Assembly (NCBI RefSeq): GCF_016097555.1
Contig: NC_054706.1
Coordinates: 52,363,590 to 52,427,589, forward strand
Reading direction: 5' to 3'
Length of the DNA: 64,000 nucleotides
Source: Gigantopelta aegis
Taxonomy: Eukaryota > Mollusca > Gastropoda > Neomphalida > Peltospiridae
In this document: one piece after another, positions 36,946 through 48,000 of the stretch
Layout: every line of letters starts with the position of its first letter
Numbering within the stretch: position 1 is the stretch's first letter
Position numbers and translations under genes: made by a program
The notes under the pieces: generated by a model
The model's input: the letters and a program-made list of their open reading frames with translations, nothing else
Told to the model about the DNA's origin: nothing
The model's database searches: none

Positions 36946-37159
36946 TTTTTTCCAGACAGCCACTGGCAAGGTCAGAGGTTGTGCCCAGGTTGGATGTGCT
37001 TCAACCTTCATCTGATGTGGATGCTGATAACCTATTAACGTGCTGCTATCTTCGAAAGGTTCAGGCACATCCTCCCTGGGCCGGACCTCTGACACCACCA
37101 GTGACCGAGTCTAGGGGCGGTTCATTGGATATAGGCATACAAATAATCTTTCCTAACTT
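36946..37159. mobile_element. fold-back insertion with 14-bp target duplication
   Basis: ATCCATTTTGGGAT flanks it exactly (36932-36945 and 37160-37173). The uninterrupted target is seen at 33852-33875. The 214-bp insert has inverted arms of about 45 bp (CACTGGCAAGGTCAGAGG against the complement of CCTCTGACACCACCAGTG). The long duplication suggests retroposition; the arms suggest a fold-back element. Related arms occur inside 12915-14031. Confidence 0.7.
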
Positions 37160-37173
37160 ATCCATTTTGGGAT

Positions 37174-38017
37174 AACCACTTTACATGCAATTTATGTAGG
37201 CTTGGACAAATTTTGTAGACACTTGAGACTAGTACTTAGAGGCATGCAACTGAAACAGAGATTTATTATACATGCATGCTTATAAACAGCTTCTTTTAAA
37301 ATAGATTGTTACTTAAATATATAGCTTCTTTTAAAATTATTGTTGCTCACCCATATGCTTCCATTTGTTCACTGTTGTTACATTTTGAAGATAAATTTTG
37401 AATAATAGTATTCAATAAATTTACAGTATACATTCTGTGTATAGTTTTTTTTTAATTTTAAAGGTTATAACATACCATTACCGATACTAGCTTTTTAATA
37501 AGTTAAGAAATTCAGTTTGATTATATTTGTTTATAATCGTGATGATACCACTTCAGCAATTGGTAATTTACATTTGATTTAGTTTTAGCAAGGGCAAATG
37601 AGGTTATTTATGGGGGATTTGTCAGCTGTCCGCATATCTGATCGTATAAACCGATTTATTTGGCTTAGCCACTGTGCTCAATTAAATCCCAATAGCCAAC
37701 TAGTCACAAACCAAGGTGACAAATCTTATTACTGGTCATTTATCATTCTGTTTACTAGTATCTTTGTACTACTTTCTGAAAAGATCTCGGTCATCTAATA
37801 ACAAGTGGAGCAGGACGTAGCCCAGTGGTAAAGTGTTCGCTTGATGTGCGGTCGGTCCAGGATTGATCCCCATCGGTAGACACTTGAGCTTGATTAGTGA
37901 CTCGACTACTCAACTGCTCGACTTTAGGAGAGAGGGGGAAGGGGTCCTCTATTTGGTTTTGTCAACGAAGTGAAAATCTCTTATTCGGCTTAATTATAAT
38001 TCGCATTTAAACAGTCT
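37174..38017. other. intergenic DNA with a SINE head fragment
   Basis: Mostly unique AT-rich DNA. A head-A fragment only (GGACGTAGCCCAGTGGTAAA and GGATTGATCCCC) lies at 37808-37882 (+). No gene was found. Confidence 0.6.
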
Positions 38018-38025
38018 GTACCACT

Positions 38026-38809
38026 CAGGGGTGGGGTAAAATAAAACTGTTAATCGGTCCCGCTTGATGTCATCATTAACGGATGGGGGGGGGGGGGGGG
38101 GGGGAATAAAAAAAAAACTTTTTTTTTATCACCTCATTGGAAAAGTGGAAACCTTTTGTTAATTTTAAAATCCTTTATAATTATTGGATAGACTACATTG
38201 AACAGTCAACAATAAATACATTTATCGATTATTTCAGTATATTTTATGCTATTTCAAGCAGTTTGTATTGCACACAAATCTCTTGCTTCGGACTAGGACA
38301 CTCGACCCAACAAAGCTCTGTACATGGGTGTTGATTGTAACCAGTTGCAAACTCTGGGTCCTTTGTTTTAATTGGAGTGTAATACCTTGATGGCTCTCTC
38401 ACCAGAATGGTGTTATTGTTAACGTCTGTTTAATCTCTTGACCGGCTCAGCAACTTTGACAAAATTAATGTCTAGCCTAGTGGCTGTGGATTGACACTAC
38501 TGTAGGTCCGACTTCAGTGGCTGACGATATATACTTAGGCAGACTTCAAAATCACAGACGTCTTGCCACTAGCCATATTGACTATTATTTATTTATTATT
38601 TTAAATCATGCATGAGATACCGATGTCTGGGCAGGCCGGTCCACTTGACGGATAAGAATTTGTTCCAATAATAGAAATGGACAGGTGCTTCGGACCGACA
38701 AGAATGACAAAAGTGGGACCGGCAAACACACGTTTTTAAAAAATAATTTCAGTCTCAGAGATCGAGAATCGGTCCCAGACCGGGAGAAAAGGGCTTTTCC
38801 CCACCCCTG
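38026..38809. mobile_element. hAT nonautonomous element, exact 8-bp duplication
   Basis: The termini CAGGGGTGGGG and CCCCACCCCTG are inverted repeats. GTACCACT flanks both sides exactly (38018-38025 and 38810-38817). The 784-bp body lacks a transposase and includes a G run (38086-38104). Eight-base duplications and CAGGGG termini are typical of hAT. Confidence 0.9.
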
Positions 38810-39359
38810 GTACCACTATAGTGTGGATTTTTTTTTTTCAGTGGAATTTTTGTTTTACACAATCGCATTCTGATGCAGGAGAGTGTCGGCCACTGATCTG
38901 TGTATTCACACGGTCAATCTGAGCTAGCCCTAGCCTTTAGACCGTTGTTGAAAATAATTCTGTTTCAGGAATTATTTTGCAGGTGGTGGGAGACTAACCA
39001 GAAAAGGGCAAATGGAACAACACGTCAAAAATAATAATTAATAATCCACTTTTGTGACTGTTTAGTGTGTGTCACTATATTAATATTTATCATTATTAAC
39101 AAGGGGTCTAACCGTCCTGCTTCAAAATTATTTGCTTAATTTTAATATTTAAACGGGCGGATTATATCCGGCTAAAAAAAACAAACAAACACGTAGATAA
39201 CCTGTAAAATTTATAATTTCAAATTATAAACATTTACATATTGTTTCGGACCCTCCACCCCCACCTAAAGCATAATCCGACCCTGGACAAAGTGATCCGC
39301 AACTGGCGTAAGTACGCCAGCTCGAACAACACTGTTTTTGGTACCAAATGTTTACCTAA

Positions 39360-40176
39360 TAGGGCCTCCACGAGTCCAAAATATGGGACTAGAGTACTCG
39401 AGGGTCAAACTCGACCCGGACCCGAGTACCCGAAACTTACACTAGATGATGATGAGATTAAAGAATAAAGTTAAATAGAATTATGCATTTTAATTCCTAG
39501 GATGAACATGGATGCCAAATCATGTCATTGTATTGCATTTAGAAACCGGTTGATATATTTAGTGTTATGATGGATGGACAGCCAGTTTAAAAAAAGAAAC
39601 TAGCGCATGATCTTATAATTATTGTGTCACTTATATCGTTGATTATCTAATCCTGAAATTATTGTCCTACATTGCCAGTGTATTAAATTGATTCCACCTT
39701 GTACTTGTACTAGAGTCCTGTGAACGGACTCTCGTCTTGATCGCGCCCCCGGTTGGCGTTTGGCAGGCCATCGGTCTACAGGCTAGGTACTGGGTTCGGA
39801 TCCCAGTCGAGGCATGGGATTTTTAATCCAGATTCACCGACTCCAAACCCTGAGTGAGTGCTCCGCAAGGCTCAATGGGTAGGTGTAAACCACTTGCACC
39901 GACCAGTGATCCATAACTGGTTCAACAAAGGCCATGGTTTGTGCTATCCTGCCTGTGGGAAGCGCAAATAAAAGATCCCTTGCTGCCTGTCGTAAAAAGA
40001 GTAGCCTATGTGGCGACAGCGGGTTTCCTCTAAAAACAGTGTCAAAAATGACCATATGTTTGACGTCCAATAGCCGATGATAAGATAAAAAATCAATGTG
40101 CTCTAGTGGCGTCGTTAAATAAAACAAACTTTACTTTTGCTACTCGACCCGTGCCCGAGTACTCGTGGAGACCCTA
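39360..40176. mobile_element. hAT nonautonomous element carrying a SINE
   Basis: The termini TAGGGCCTCCACGAG and CTCGTGGAGACCCTA are inverted repeats. TTACCTAA flanks both sides exactly (39352-39359 and 40177-40184). Subterminal GAGTACTCG/ACTCGACCC motifs pair inward. The SINE at 39750-40136 inserted later and fills nearly half its length. Confidence 0.9.
39750..40136 (+). mobile_element. SINE, head B plus core plus tail 2, nested in hAT
   Basis: The head-B sequence (TGGGTTCGGATCCCAGTCGA, then GGGTAGGTGTAAACCACTTG) continues into the core and ends with tail 2 (TTTGACGTCCAATAGCCGAT, then GGCGTCGTTAAATAAAACAA). Head B with tail 2 is the combination opposite to 5685-6070 (head B with tail 1). 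Confidence 0.88.
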
Positions 40177-40618
40177 TTACCTAAATTTACATTTTATATC
40201 ACTGTTTATTTATATGGTTGATTATCTTTATTACCAAGAATTTCTTTTAAAGTCATACGCGCGCATGTTGACAGAATTCACTATTTTGTTTGAAGTGATC
40301 CGGAACTGGCGCTTCACCTGTATTCTTCAAAGTTCAAGTGATGAACAAACATCAATTTTATGGATACTAGAATGAGTTTCTTGGAGTGCTATAATGTCAT
40401 ATTTCCTCAAATATGCTTGGATCTCAGGGTTTTCCAGTTTTTTTTGCAAGTCCATCAATATTCCAAGACAAAAATGACATTAATTCATGATACATATCTA
40501 TGCTAGCTGGTTACAAATATAATATACAATGAAAGACATGCTATGGTGAAGGTCAGCGGATGTGACGTGAAACAAAAGAAACCATGACAACGAGACCGGA
40601 AGTGGGTATAATAGCCTA

Positions 40619-40649
<31 letters not shown>
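40619..40649. repeat. (CA)n microsatellite
   Basis: About 15 CA units, some 240 bp downstream (relative to transcription) of the orphan histone-like gene. Confidence 0.95.
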
Positions 40650-40650
<1 letters not shown>

Positions 40651-40858
40651 TTTTGTTAAAACTTTAACTTCTTTAATACATAGGGGCCCAGTTGCCTTTT
40701 GTATTCGCTTTTCATATAGGCTAAAAGCCTCTACTTGAAAGTTTTGGCGATTCTAATAAAACGTTTTGTTTAATTATAATTTTAGTATTATTCTTGTTAC
40801 AGCTATAAAGGTTGATGTACAAAATTGAAAATAACTAAACTCATTCTGGAGGGTTGGT

Positions 40859-40874
40859 GGCCCTTAAAAGGGCC
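40859..40874 (-). terminator. histone-type 3' stem-loop
   Basis: On the minus strand the 16-mer GGCCCTTTTAAGGGCC forms a 6-bp stem (GGCCCT/AGGGCC) with loop UUUA, followed by ACCA. This matches the animal replication-dependent histone pre-mRNA signal: GG/CC base pairs, U-A closing pair, U at loop positions 1 and 3, ACCA after the stem. It lies 12 nt after the stop of the orphan ORF. A purine-rich CCAGAATGAG about 12 nt further on could be the U7 pairing element. The 16-mer is also a perfect palindrome, so chance is possible. Confidence 0.7.
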
Positions 40875-40886
40875 GATGGCGGGTGA

Positions 40887-41147
40887 CTAGCGATACCAGT
40901 AGTATTTCATATAGGTGACATCAGCACAGCAAATTACCCAGCAAAGCTTGCACCAAATGTTGCGAGCCTTGCGTGTTTCCTTGACTTCAATTTCATCAAA
41001 ACAATCAAAATTTAAAAATTTTGATGGACCTGGAACGGGGTCGTCCGGCTTCGAAGAAACCGCCCGTTCCGGCTTCGATGAAACCTTCGGCATTGGATTG
41101 ACACGATTCTTCCGACTGAAGAACCTAGAAATTTTCCGCACTGACAT
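40887..41147 (-). CDS. intronless orphan small protein (86 aa) with histone-gene architecture
   Basis: The ORF is MSVRKISRFFSRKNRV and onward to WYR and TAG. I do not recognise the family. Residues 1-35 are strongly basic, with two VSSKP motifs (about 22-35). The middle is Pro/Ser-rich then acidic (FDEIEVKE). The end is Cys- and aromatic-rich (WCKLCWVICC, then YMKYYWYR). A TATA box (41197-41205) lies 50-58 bp upstream of the ATG, implying a 5' leader of only 20-30 nt. A histone-type stem-loop follows 12 nt after the stop. Short leader, no intron and stem-loop are the layout of replication-dependent histone genes, yet the protein is not a core histone and not clearly H1. It could be a real S-phase or germline nuclear protein, or a fortuitous ORF. 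Function unknown. Confidence 0.6.
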   Translation of the reverse strand: MSVRKISRFFSRKNRVNPMPKVSSKPERAVSSKPDDPVPGPSKFLNFDCFDEIEVKETRKARNIWCKLCWVICCADVTYMKYYWYR

Positions 41148-41196
41148 ATCTTGAGATTTGGAATAAATACAGATAACGTAATTGTTTCAGCACCGT

Positions 41197-41205
41197 CTTT
41201 ATATA
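41197..41205 (-). promoter_or_regulatory. TATA box of the orphan histone-like gene
   Basis: TATATAAAG on the minus strand, 50-58 bp upstream of the ATG at 41147. The spacing suits a transcription start near 41170. Confidence 0.6.
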
Positions 41206-41747
41206 CTGGTCGTGCGGACGTAACAGAAGCACATCTGTCGAGTTCTAAAGACGTCTTGTCGTTGATTAATAACTGTGTTTTTGCGTCTCAGATTATATTA
41301 TTTAAAACTTTATTGACATCATGTTAGCTCCGAAAAAATATTAAAAATAGTTTCCCAATAGCTTTCTCTTTGTTGTCTTATTTTGAAAGATTATAATGAA
41401 ACGTATTTAAAAGAGTAATATTGCTGATAACTTTTTTTATAAGCATCTTGTCATCATTATTATAATTGCCAGAATTATTAATCTACAAACAAGCGAAGCT
41501 TTTCGCGACCCACGGGTTCACCAGGACTCTGCAGGATACTAATTGGTAATAATACTCTGTTTTATTACGAATCCAGTGTTGTAGTTGACCCATTTTAAAG
41601 GGCGCTTCACATTGGTTTGGGCACACACGCACACACATCTCGTATCCTCCGGAGTTGGGCCCTTCCGCACCACTATACCAACCCATGTCGACTGGACTAT
41701 ACCCTAGTCTGATACTCCTTTCAGACTGATACTCTCTGTATTTACAC
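41206..41747. other. intergenic DNA upstream of the orphan gene
   Basis: An 89-codon minus-strand frame (41483-41752) overlaps the edge of a duplicated repeat and matches no family. I do not call it a gene. Nothing else was recognised. Confidence 0.5.
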
Positions 41748-42024
41748 TTCAACGTCTATCGACTGTCAATCTAGGGGTTTTCTTGACGGGATGCAACCCA
41801 TCTCGTCCCTTTAAGCTGTGCACCCAAACGGCCTTAACGAGGGCCACTCGTGTGGACATATCGATCGGACTTAGAATAAATTTCAGCACAGCACTACACC
41901 TTCAACGTCTATCGACTGTCAATCTAGGGGTTTTCTTGACGGGATGCAACCCATCTCGTCCCTTTAAGCTGTGCACCCAAACGGCCTTAACGAGGCCACT
42001 CGTGTGGACATATCGATCGGACTT
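41748..42024. repeat. 153-bp tandem duplication (second copy partial)
   Basis: 41748-41900 and 41901-42024 share TTCAACGTCTATCGACTGTC, then GCACCCAAACGGCCTTAACG, differing by a single-base indel. The near identity points to a recent duplication. A plus-strand frame (41783-42262) crosses it without resemblance to a known protein. Confidence 0.85.
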
Positions 42025-42179
42025 TAAACTTTTAGATCTGCGTTCAAAATTTTATGTCGAAATTACTTCTTTTTTAAAAATATTATTAAATAGTCCAATC
42101 CTCTCTTCTTTCTCTTATTTAATTTTGGACAGTAAATTCTGCCCATTTTCAACCCCCCCCCCCCCCCCCCTCCCTCCAT

Positions 42180-42270
42180 CCCGAGTCAGGCCACCGATCT
42201 TATCGGAGGTCGGACTACGGGATGGGCGTGTTCGAAACCCTAGTGGTATATGGGCACGTTAAACTAGTTA
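42180..42270 (+). repeat. dispersed repeat with CGAAACCCTAGTGGTATATG 3' end
   Basis: It contains GGGCGTGTTCGAAACCCTAG, then GGTATATGGGCACGTTAA and ends in an ATC-rich tail (ATCATCATTATC), as in many LINE or LINE-mobilised SINE 3' ends. A related segment at 42526-42635 carries CATGCTCGAAACTCTAGTGG, then TATATGAGCATG. The class is not determined. Confidence 0.6.
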
Positions 42271-42282
42271 TCATCATTATCA

Positions 42283-42448
42283 ACATATAAAAGATTCCTT
42301 GCTGCTAATTGAAAAAAAGTAGCCCATGAAGTGGCGACAGCGGGTTTCCTCTCTCAATTCTATGTGGTCCTTAACCATATGTTCAACGCCATATAACCGT
42401 AAATAAAATGTGTTGAGTGTGTTGTAAAGTAAAACATTTCCTTTTAAT
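42283..42448 (+). mobile_element. 5'-truncated SINE, tail 1
   Basis: It starts within the core (ACATATAAAAGATTCCTTGC) and ends with tail 1 (GTTGAGTGTGTTG, then AAACATTTCC). It follows directly after the ATC-rich tail of the repeat at 42180-42270. Confidence 0.85.
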
Positions 42449-42525
42449 AACAAGTCTTACTTGAAAGAAATGTTTTAACAGACTGAGCTACTAAAGAGAC
42501 GCCTCTTGTCGGTCCGGTCCGACCC

Positions 42526-42635
42526 CACGTCATATATTTCACTTCTGTCCCGGGACAAGCCCCTAGCTATCCAGAGACAGGCCCCGGGACGGACATGCTC
42601 GAAACTCTAGTGGTATATGAGCATGTAAAAAGGTA
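42526..42635 (+). repeat. second copy of the CGAAACTCTAGTGGTATATG repeat
   Basis: It shares GACATGCTCGAAACTCTAG, then TGGTATATGAGCATGT with 42180-42270. The preceding GGGACAAGCCCC/GGCCCCGGGAC region can fold. Confidence 0.6.
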
Positions 42636-43178
42636 TTCGCACTCGCACTATATTTCACTTTTTAATGATTTTAGCAGGCAGCTTTTGTTGTTATTTTATT
42701 GTTATTTTTAAATGTGTCTTTTAATAATTTGGCTGCATGTCTAAGTATCGTATGTAATGAAAAAGAGCCTGCAATGAAAAACAGTAAAAATATGGATCCA
42801 TTCAGAATTGAAGTTATTTTTTCTTTTTCGTTTTTAAATTTCAAATCAAGGTCTGCTTATCGGGTATTTTACAATTGGTTAGAAATTAAAACCAAGAATA
42901 TTTTTAATGTATGGTCATAGAAAGGTGTGGTATGTATAAAATGACTAATTGATATGGAAATGCTATCTTAATATCGAGGGCTTCGAAAAATAAACTTTAT
43001 TTACTCATCAAACTTATTTTGACTGAATACATGCAGGTCTACTTGTAACAACATCGCCACAATTTATAAATTAAATTGTTATATTATGCATGAGAGCTAT
43101 TATAAGTGGGTGAATCTTAATAAATTGCTTGTATCCATGATTTCCAGATCAAATGGAAGACCGTATATTTTAATGGCT
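42636..43178. other. intergenic DNA, nothing recognised
   Basis: AT-rich sequence without exon or bounded repeat. Confidence 0.5.
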
Positions 43179-43188
43179 TCAATATATA

Positions 43189-43499
43189 TAAAGTTTGTTT
43201 TGTTTAATGACACCACTAGAGCACATTGATTTATTCAGCATTGGCTATTGGATGTCAGATATTTTGTAATTCTAGCAAGTGTTAACGAGGAAACCTGCTA
43301 CATTTTTCCATTAGTAGCAAAATATGTTTTATATGCACCATCCCCCAGAGAGGATTGCACATACCATGCCATTTTATATACCAGTCGTGGTGCACTGGCC
43401 TGGAACGAGAAATAGCCTAATTGGCCCACTGCCGGGAATCGATTCCAGATCGACCGCACATCAGATAAGCGCTTTATCACTGGGCAATATCCTACCCCA
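43189..43499 (-). mobile_element. full-length SINE, head A plus core plus tail 2
   Basis: On the minus strand it runs from GGGGTAGGATATTGCCCAGT through GGAATCGATTCCCGG and the core to tail 2. An exact 10-bp duplication TCAATATATA flanks it (43179-43188 and 43500-43509). Confidence 0.93.
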
Positions 43500-43509
43500 T
43501 CAATATATA

Positions 43510-44166
43510 CTAGTAGTCTTTTACTTTAACATCAACATGTGTTTTCTGTCCATTTCAGAAGTACAGTTTTTTTTTAATCTTAAAATACATGTAGCAACAA
43601 GCACCCTGCCCACAATTTAACTCCCTTATAAGAAGCTTATGGCTTTCATTTTCGTTATTAATATATTTATTGCACTTCATGAATTTGTTATATAGCGTAT
43701 TCTGTTACATTTGAAGTAACAACAAGTGATATTGCTACACTATTTAATGTTTTTCTTTTAATTTTATGAACATACACCAGTTGTATATTTTTGAAACGAT
43801 TTTTCGTAGATAACGTTTGGTAGTAATAATTCTTGCAGATTGTGGAAATTTCCACATTATTTTTACTAGCATGTTAATCACAAACTTAAAAAAAAAAGTG
43901 TATAAAATATTTACATCTTCAGTATTAATTTGAAGTGACCAAAAAATATTACCCACTTTAATTTCAAAACCCTCTACGTTGACCCAAACCAACGTTAAAG
44001 ACGATCGTATTAAAAAAAAAAAAACGGGGTGAAGTCATTCAGGTTAATTATTATATTTGCATTACAGAACGTCTGTTAGTGTGAGCGGAGTCAATATAAA
44101 GTTTAAAACGTATAAAGAATTACAAAAAAACACACACCAAAACCCAAACTTTTAAGCATGTTACAC
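43510..44166. other. intergenic DNA, nothing recognised
   Basis: AT-rich with A homopolymers (near 43890 and 44014). No coding exon or repeat boundary was found. Confidence 0.5.
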
Positions 44167-44354
44167 CAGGCGCGTGCGCGGGGGGTGGGGTGGGGGGTGG
44201 GTGTCGAAACCCCCCCTGCTCAAGGCGAATTTTTTTTTCATATCCCGATTTTTTACATTCCTGTGAATGGATATGGAAGTACCGAGATGTTATCGGGCTT
44301 CGCCAGACACCTCGACCCCCCCCCCCCCCGCAAAATTTCCTGCGCACGCCCCTG
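44167..44354. mobile_element. G-rich MITE with 5-bp target duplication
   Basis: The ends CAGGCGCGTGCGCGG and (reverse complement of the right) CAGGGGCGTGCGCAGG are inverted repeats. TACAC flanks both exactly (44162-44166 and 44355-44359). G runs on the left and a C run on the right make it resemble 546-695 and 50831-51017. Sequence recalls CAGGGGCGTGCGCAGG-type elements known in many animals. Confidence 0.75.
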
Positions 44355-44909
44355 TACACATACACATAGACTGTAATACTAGACCAATATTATTGCTAAA
44401 CATAATTTACGGTATTACGTAACATGAGTACAACAGAATCAGTATAAAACTTATAAACTTATTGGGGACTATTTCATTCATTGTTGCTGTGTTTTGTTTT
44501 GTTTTTTAATATTATTTTAAAAACATTTTCAGTATTGAAAATTAATTTTGAAAAGCAGGTACAGCCTTTCATAGGCGAAAACCTTGGACTTTTTGTTAAG
44601 GCTAAGACTTTGCCTGTCCATGATTTTATATTTTTCACAATCTGATTAAAGTCAGCTCCACTGGTTCATAACTAGACCAGTAGAGCTGATTTTAATCACT
44701 GTATTTTTCGCTTCCTTCAATATATACATGTATATATAATCGGCCTGTCAGTTTCAATATTGGTTGAACCCATTAGACGAAAAAGCAAATTACTGCAATG
44801 AAAATAAATGGCAAATTTAACAATAGTGAATGTCATCGTCATTGTTCTATCTGTATGCAGGCAACAAAGCATGTCTTTTAGTCTGCCGATAAACAACCAC
44901 AATACTGCA

Positions 44910-45070
44910 TTAGTCCGAATCAGAACACGAATGGCTGCCCCTGCGTTTTCCGTGATGTTTCTTTTTCCCGTGATGACCTTTGTGCCCTTTTCCTGAACCT
45001 GGTCTGCTCGACCCACACACCTTTCCGAATCCACCGCAACCTCCACCTTTACCACCGCTTTTAAAAAACC
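44910..45070 (-). CDS. MGCGGSK-protein exon 2 (terminal)
   Basis: It begins GG|TTT TTT AAA AGC GGT and encodes FFKSGGKGGGCGGFGK, VCGSSRPGSGKGHKG, then the His/Lys cluster and SCSDSD before TAA (44910-44912). The 161 bp are far more GC-rich than the flanks. A competing frame (44717-45091) is open too but lacks this composition. Confidence 0.75.
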
Positions 45071-48000
45071 CTGTTTAAAATAAATAAACAAGTAATTAGA
45101 ACTTTGATAAATTTTATTGACTATTTATGATACTATTGTTTCTATTTATTGTTATTATTTTTAATTTCTCTACTCTCAGCCTTTCTTCCGTAAGAAAATA
45201 TCCTGGACTTCATATCGTTTTTTAACCCCTCGCCCTCTTTTTTTCCACCCAAGCATTTTGTTATGGAAGCTTTTTGGTTCCAATAAACGCATGGCATCCA
45301 GCTTCCTGAAATTGTCTATTGTTTTATATATAGATTGAAGGAAATGTTTTATTTAATGACGCACTCAACACATTTTATTTACGGTTATATGGCGTCAGAC
45401 ATTTGGTTAAGGACCACACATATATAGAGAGGAAACCCGCTGTCGCCACTTCACGGGCTACTCTTTTCGATTAGCAGCAAGGGATTTTTTTATATGCACC
45501 ATCCAGCATTTAAGATAGTACATACCACGGTCTTTGTTACACCAGTTGTGGAGCACTCGTATATAAATGATCCACGCCAGTAATACACCCCCGAACACCT
45601 GATATAATCAGTGTTGTGACAGTGATTCATGAGTATATGTCATCACAGCTGTACTTATGCTCTGTCCTGTGCTTATTTTGATTCAGTAAACTAGTCTTAG
45701 AGTGGCAGTCCTCTTTGCGATGCTAAGAAATATCCAGTTAAGGAACTCGGGAGTGGCTGTCCTCTTATAGATGAGGCACTAGATAGAGATTCATTGAATC
45801 GATCACTATTTTGCCAAATGCCCATTCGACTCGACATGCTCATGAAGAGATACGGCCCTAGTCATGTATTACGGTCTTGTTCAGATTTTATTGACAGTAC
45901 AATGTATTTCATTTCTACTGGGTGTTGCAGTTGTTAAAGTTCTGTGTAATTCAGATAAGGCCTTCAACAATTACATTTTTTTTTTAATATACCCTCTCCC
46001 AAATGTATCGTTTTGTAACACTGAGATCCCCCACACCTCCACCTCTTTCAATAGTACAGTATTCATATTACAATACAGTATGTTAAAGGGTTTATGGGAA
46101 TCAGGCAGTTGAATAGTTCATATAGACGGGTTTTTCCGATTGTCGCCCAGCAGTTTATGACGTTGTCGATAGATGGCGTAACAGTACGGCCGCCATCAAG
46201 GGAGTGAAATTCACACAATAATAACATGTAACGGCATTGCAGCTGGGTGCAATTTCTGTCTTCATGACTTTTTTGGAAACTTTTGCAAGAGCAAAACCAG
46301 TCTCTCAGATAATTCAACCTCATTTAAAGATTGTATATTCACATCAATATTGGTGGAAATCTGTGAATGATTAAAAACATAAATAATAAAGCACCTGTAC
46401 ACACCAATACAAAAGCATAGGGAATACATTAAACACACGTAAGTGTAAATAATTTTGATGGTTATTAAGTGAAACTTTACTGAATGCATCCTAAAATATA
46501 GAAAAGTATTTCAGTTATGTACATTTGTAGAAAACGTGGTGTACCATTTTAAAAAAAGAAAGACTCGCCTTAGATCTAGAGTAGATCTATGTCAACGTTT
46601 AGCTGTTACTATTATTAGCTCTGGGATATTCCAGATGTGTCATCACATGGGGTTGAAGTGGGGTGCAGTTAACACTGCCAAATATTGATCTCTTATTTAT
46701 TTTTATTTCATTTATTTTTTTTATATACATACGAGCTATTATGGTGTGTGATAAAAATTATAAATAAATAATTTACTGACGTAACACGCATGCATGCCAC
46801 ACCGAAAATCGCACCCCCACCCATTTCTTCGCATTTTTTAAATAATAATAATAATTTTTTTATTATTATTTTTTATATTATTAATTAATAAATAAATAAT
46901 AATAAAAATAAATAAAATAAAATAATTATTTATTTGTTATTTTATAATTATAAAATATTTTTTTAAATTATTATCTTTTGTTTCTTGGAAAAAAATTAAA
47001 TTAAATTAATCATCCACAATATACTACACTAAATTACCCCTAAAATGCGCCTCTGATTAGTCATAAAATTTTCTATATACTATACCGTATACGCAAATAT
47101 TTTCGCGGCTAAAATAATTCGCGATCAGGCTTTCATTTTACATTTTCGCGAGGAATTATTTTCGCGACTGTGTCCCCCGATAATAAAATAAAAATTACCC
47201 ATATTTTATTTGCCAAACTGGTTTCAATGACGATTTCATGCACATACTTGGACATGTTCACTATGCTGTCAGCGAGACCATTAACCATTACCAATATTTA
47301 TGTCTGTCCTGGGCCCGATCTCTGGATAACCAGTGAGACGTCAATGTTGTATGTATGTCTGATAAGACTATTGTCAAGTTATCGATGGGACACGCACATG
47401 CAATACAGAACATTGAAAAACGCAAATATCATAAGAAATAACTTTTCATTATTGGTGATACTCACAAACTTCCATTTAAGGTTACAAAGAAAACAAACAA
47501 AACTGAGATTACGTAACAACAGACTTGCACCCAAATGTGTGTCATTTGGATCAAATCCATGTGACCAGGCAGGTTTACAGAATCACGTGACCTTGCGGAC
47601 AACTGACTGCTTGATTCTGATATGGGTTGGGCGTGTAGAGATAAGACTATATATTATAAGGTAAATAATAATATACCAAATCGGAAATAAGTTCGCGCGT
47701 AATTAAATTCGCGGTGCTAACAACGTGTTCGCGATGTTCGCGGTATATTTTATTCGCGAACATATTTGCGTATACGGTAGTTAATTACAAAACGAATCCC
47801 TTTTGACACTTACTGGTGATGCCCAAGACGAGTACAAACAGAAGCTTAGGCTGGCGGGGCGGGGTCTGATACCCTCATCCGCCGAGGCAAAAATATTGTT
47901 TTAAAGTTCGGTATATTAGGTTATACAAGTGTCCAGGGAAATTATATTTGCTTGCATAAGTTTAAATTATTCGTTATTATGCTTTTATATTCGCGTGTAT

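Noticed and set aside
41483-41752. 89-codon minus-strand ORF
   Set aside because: No family resemblance, and its 5' end overlaps the duplicated repeat.
47170-47664. 164-codon plus-strand ORF
   Set aside because: It lies wholly inside a TIR element, has no recognisable domain and no splice or promoter context.
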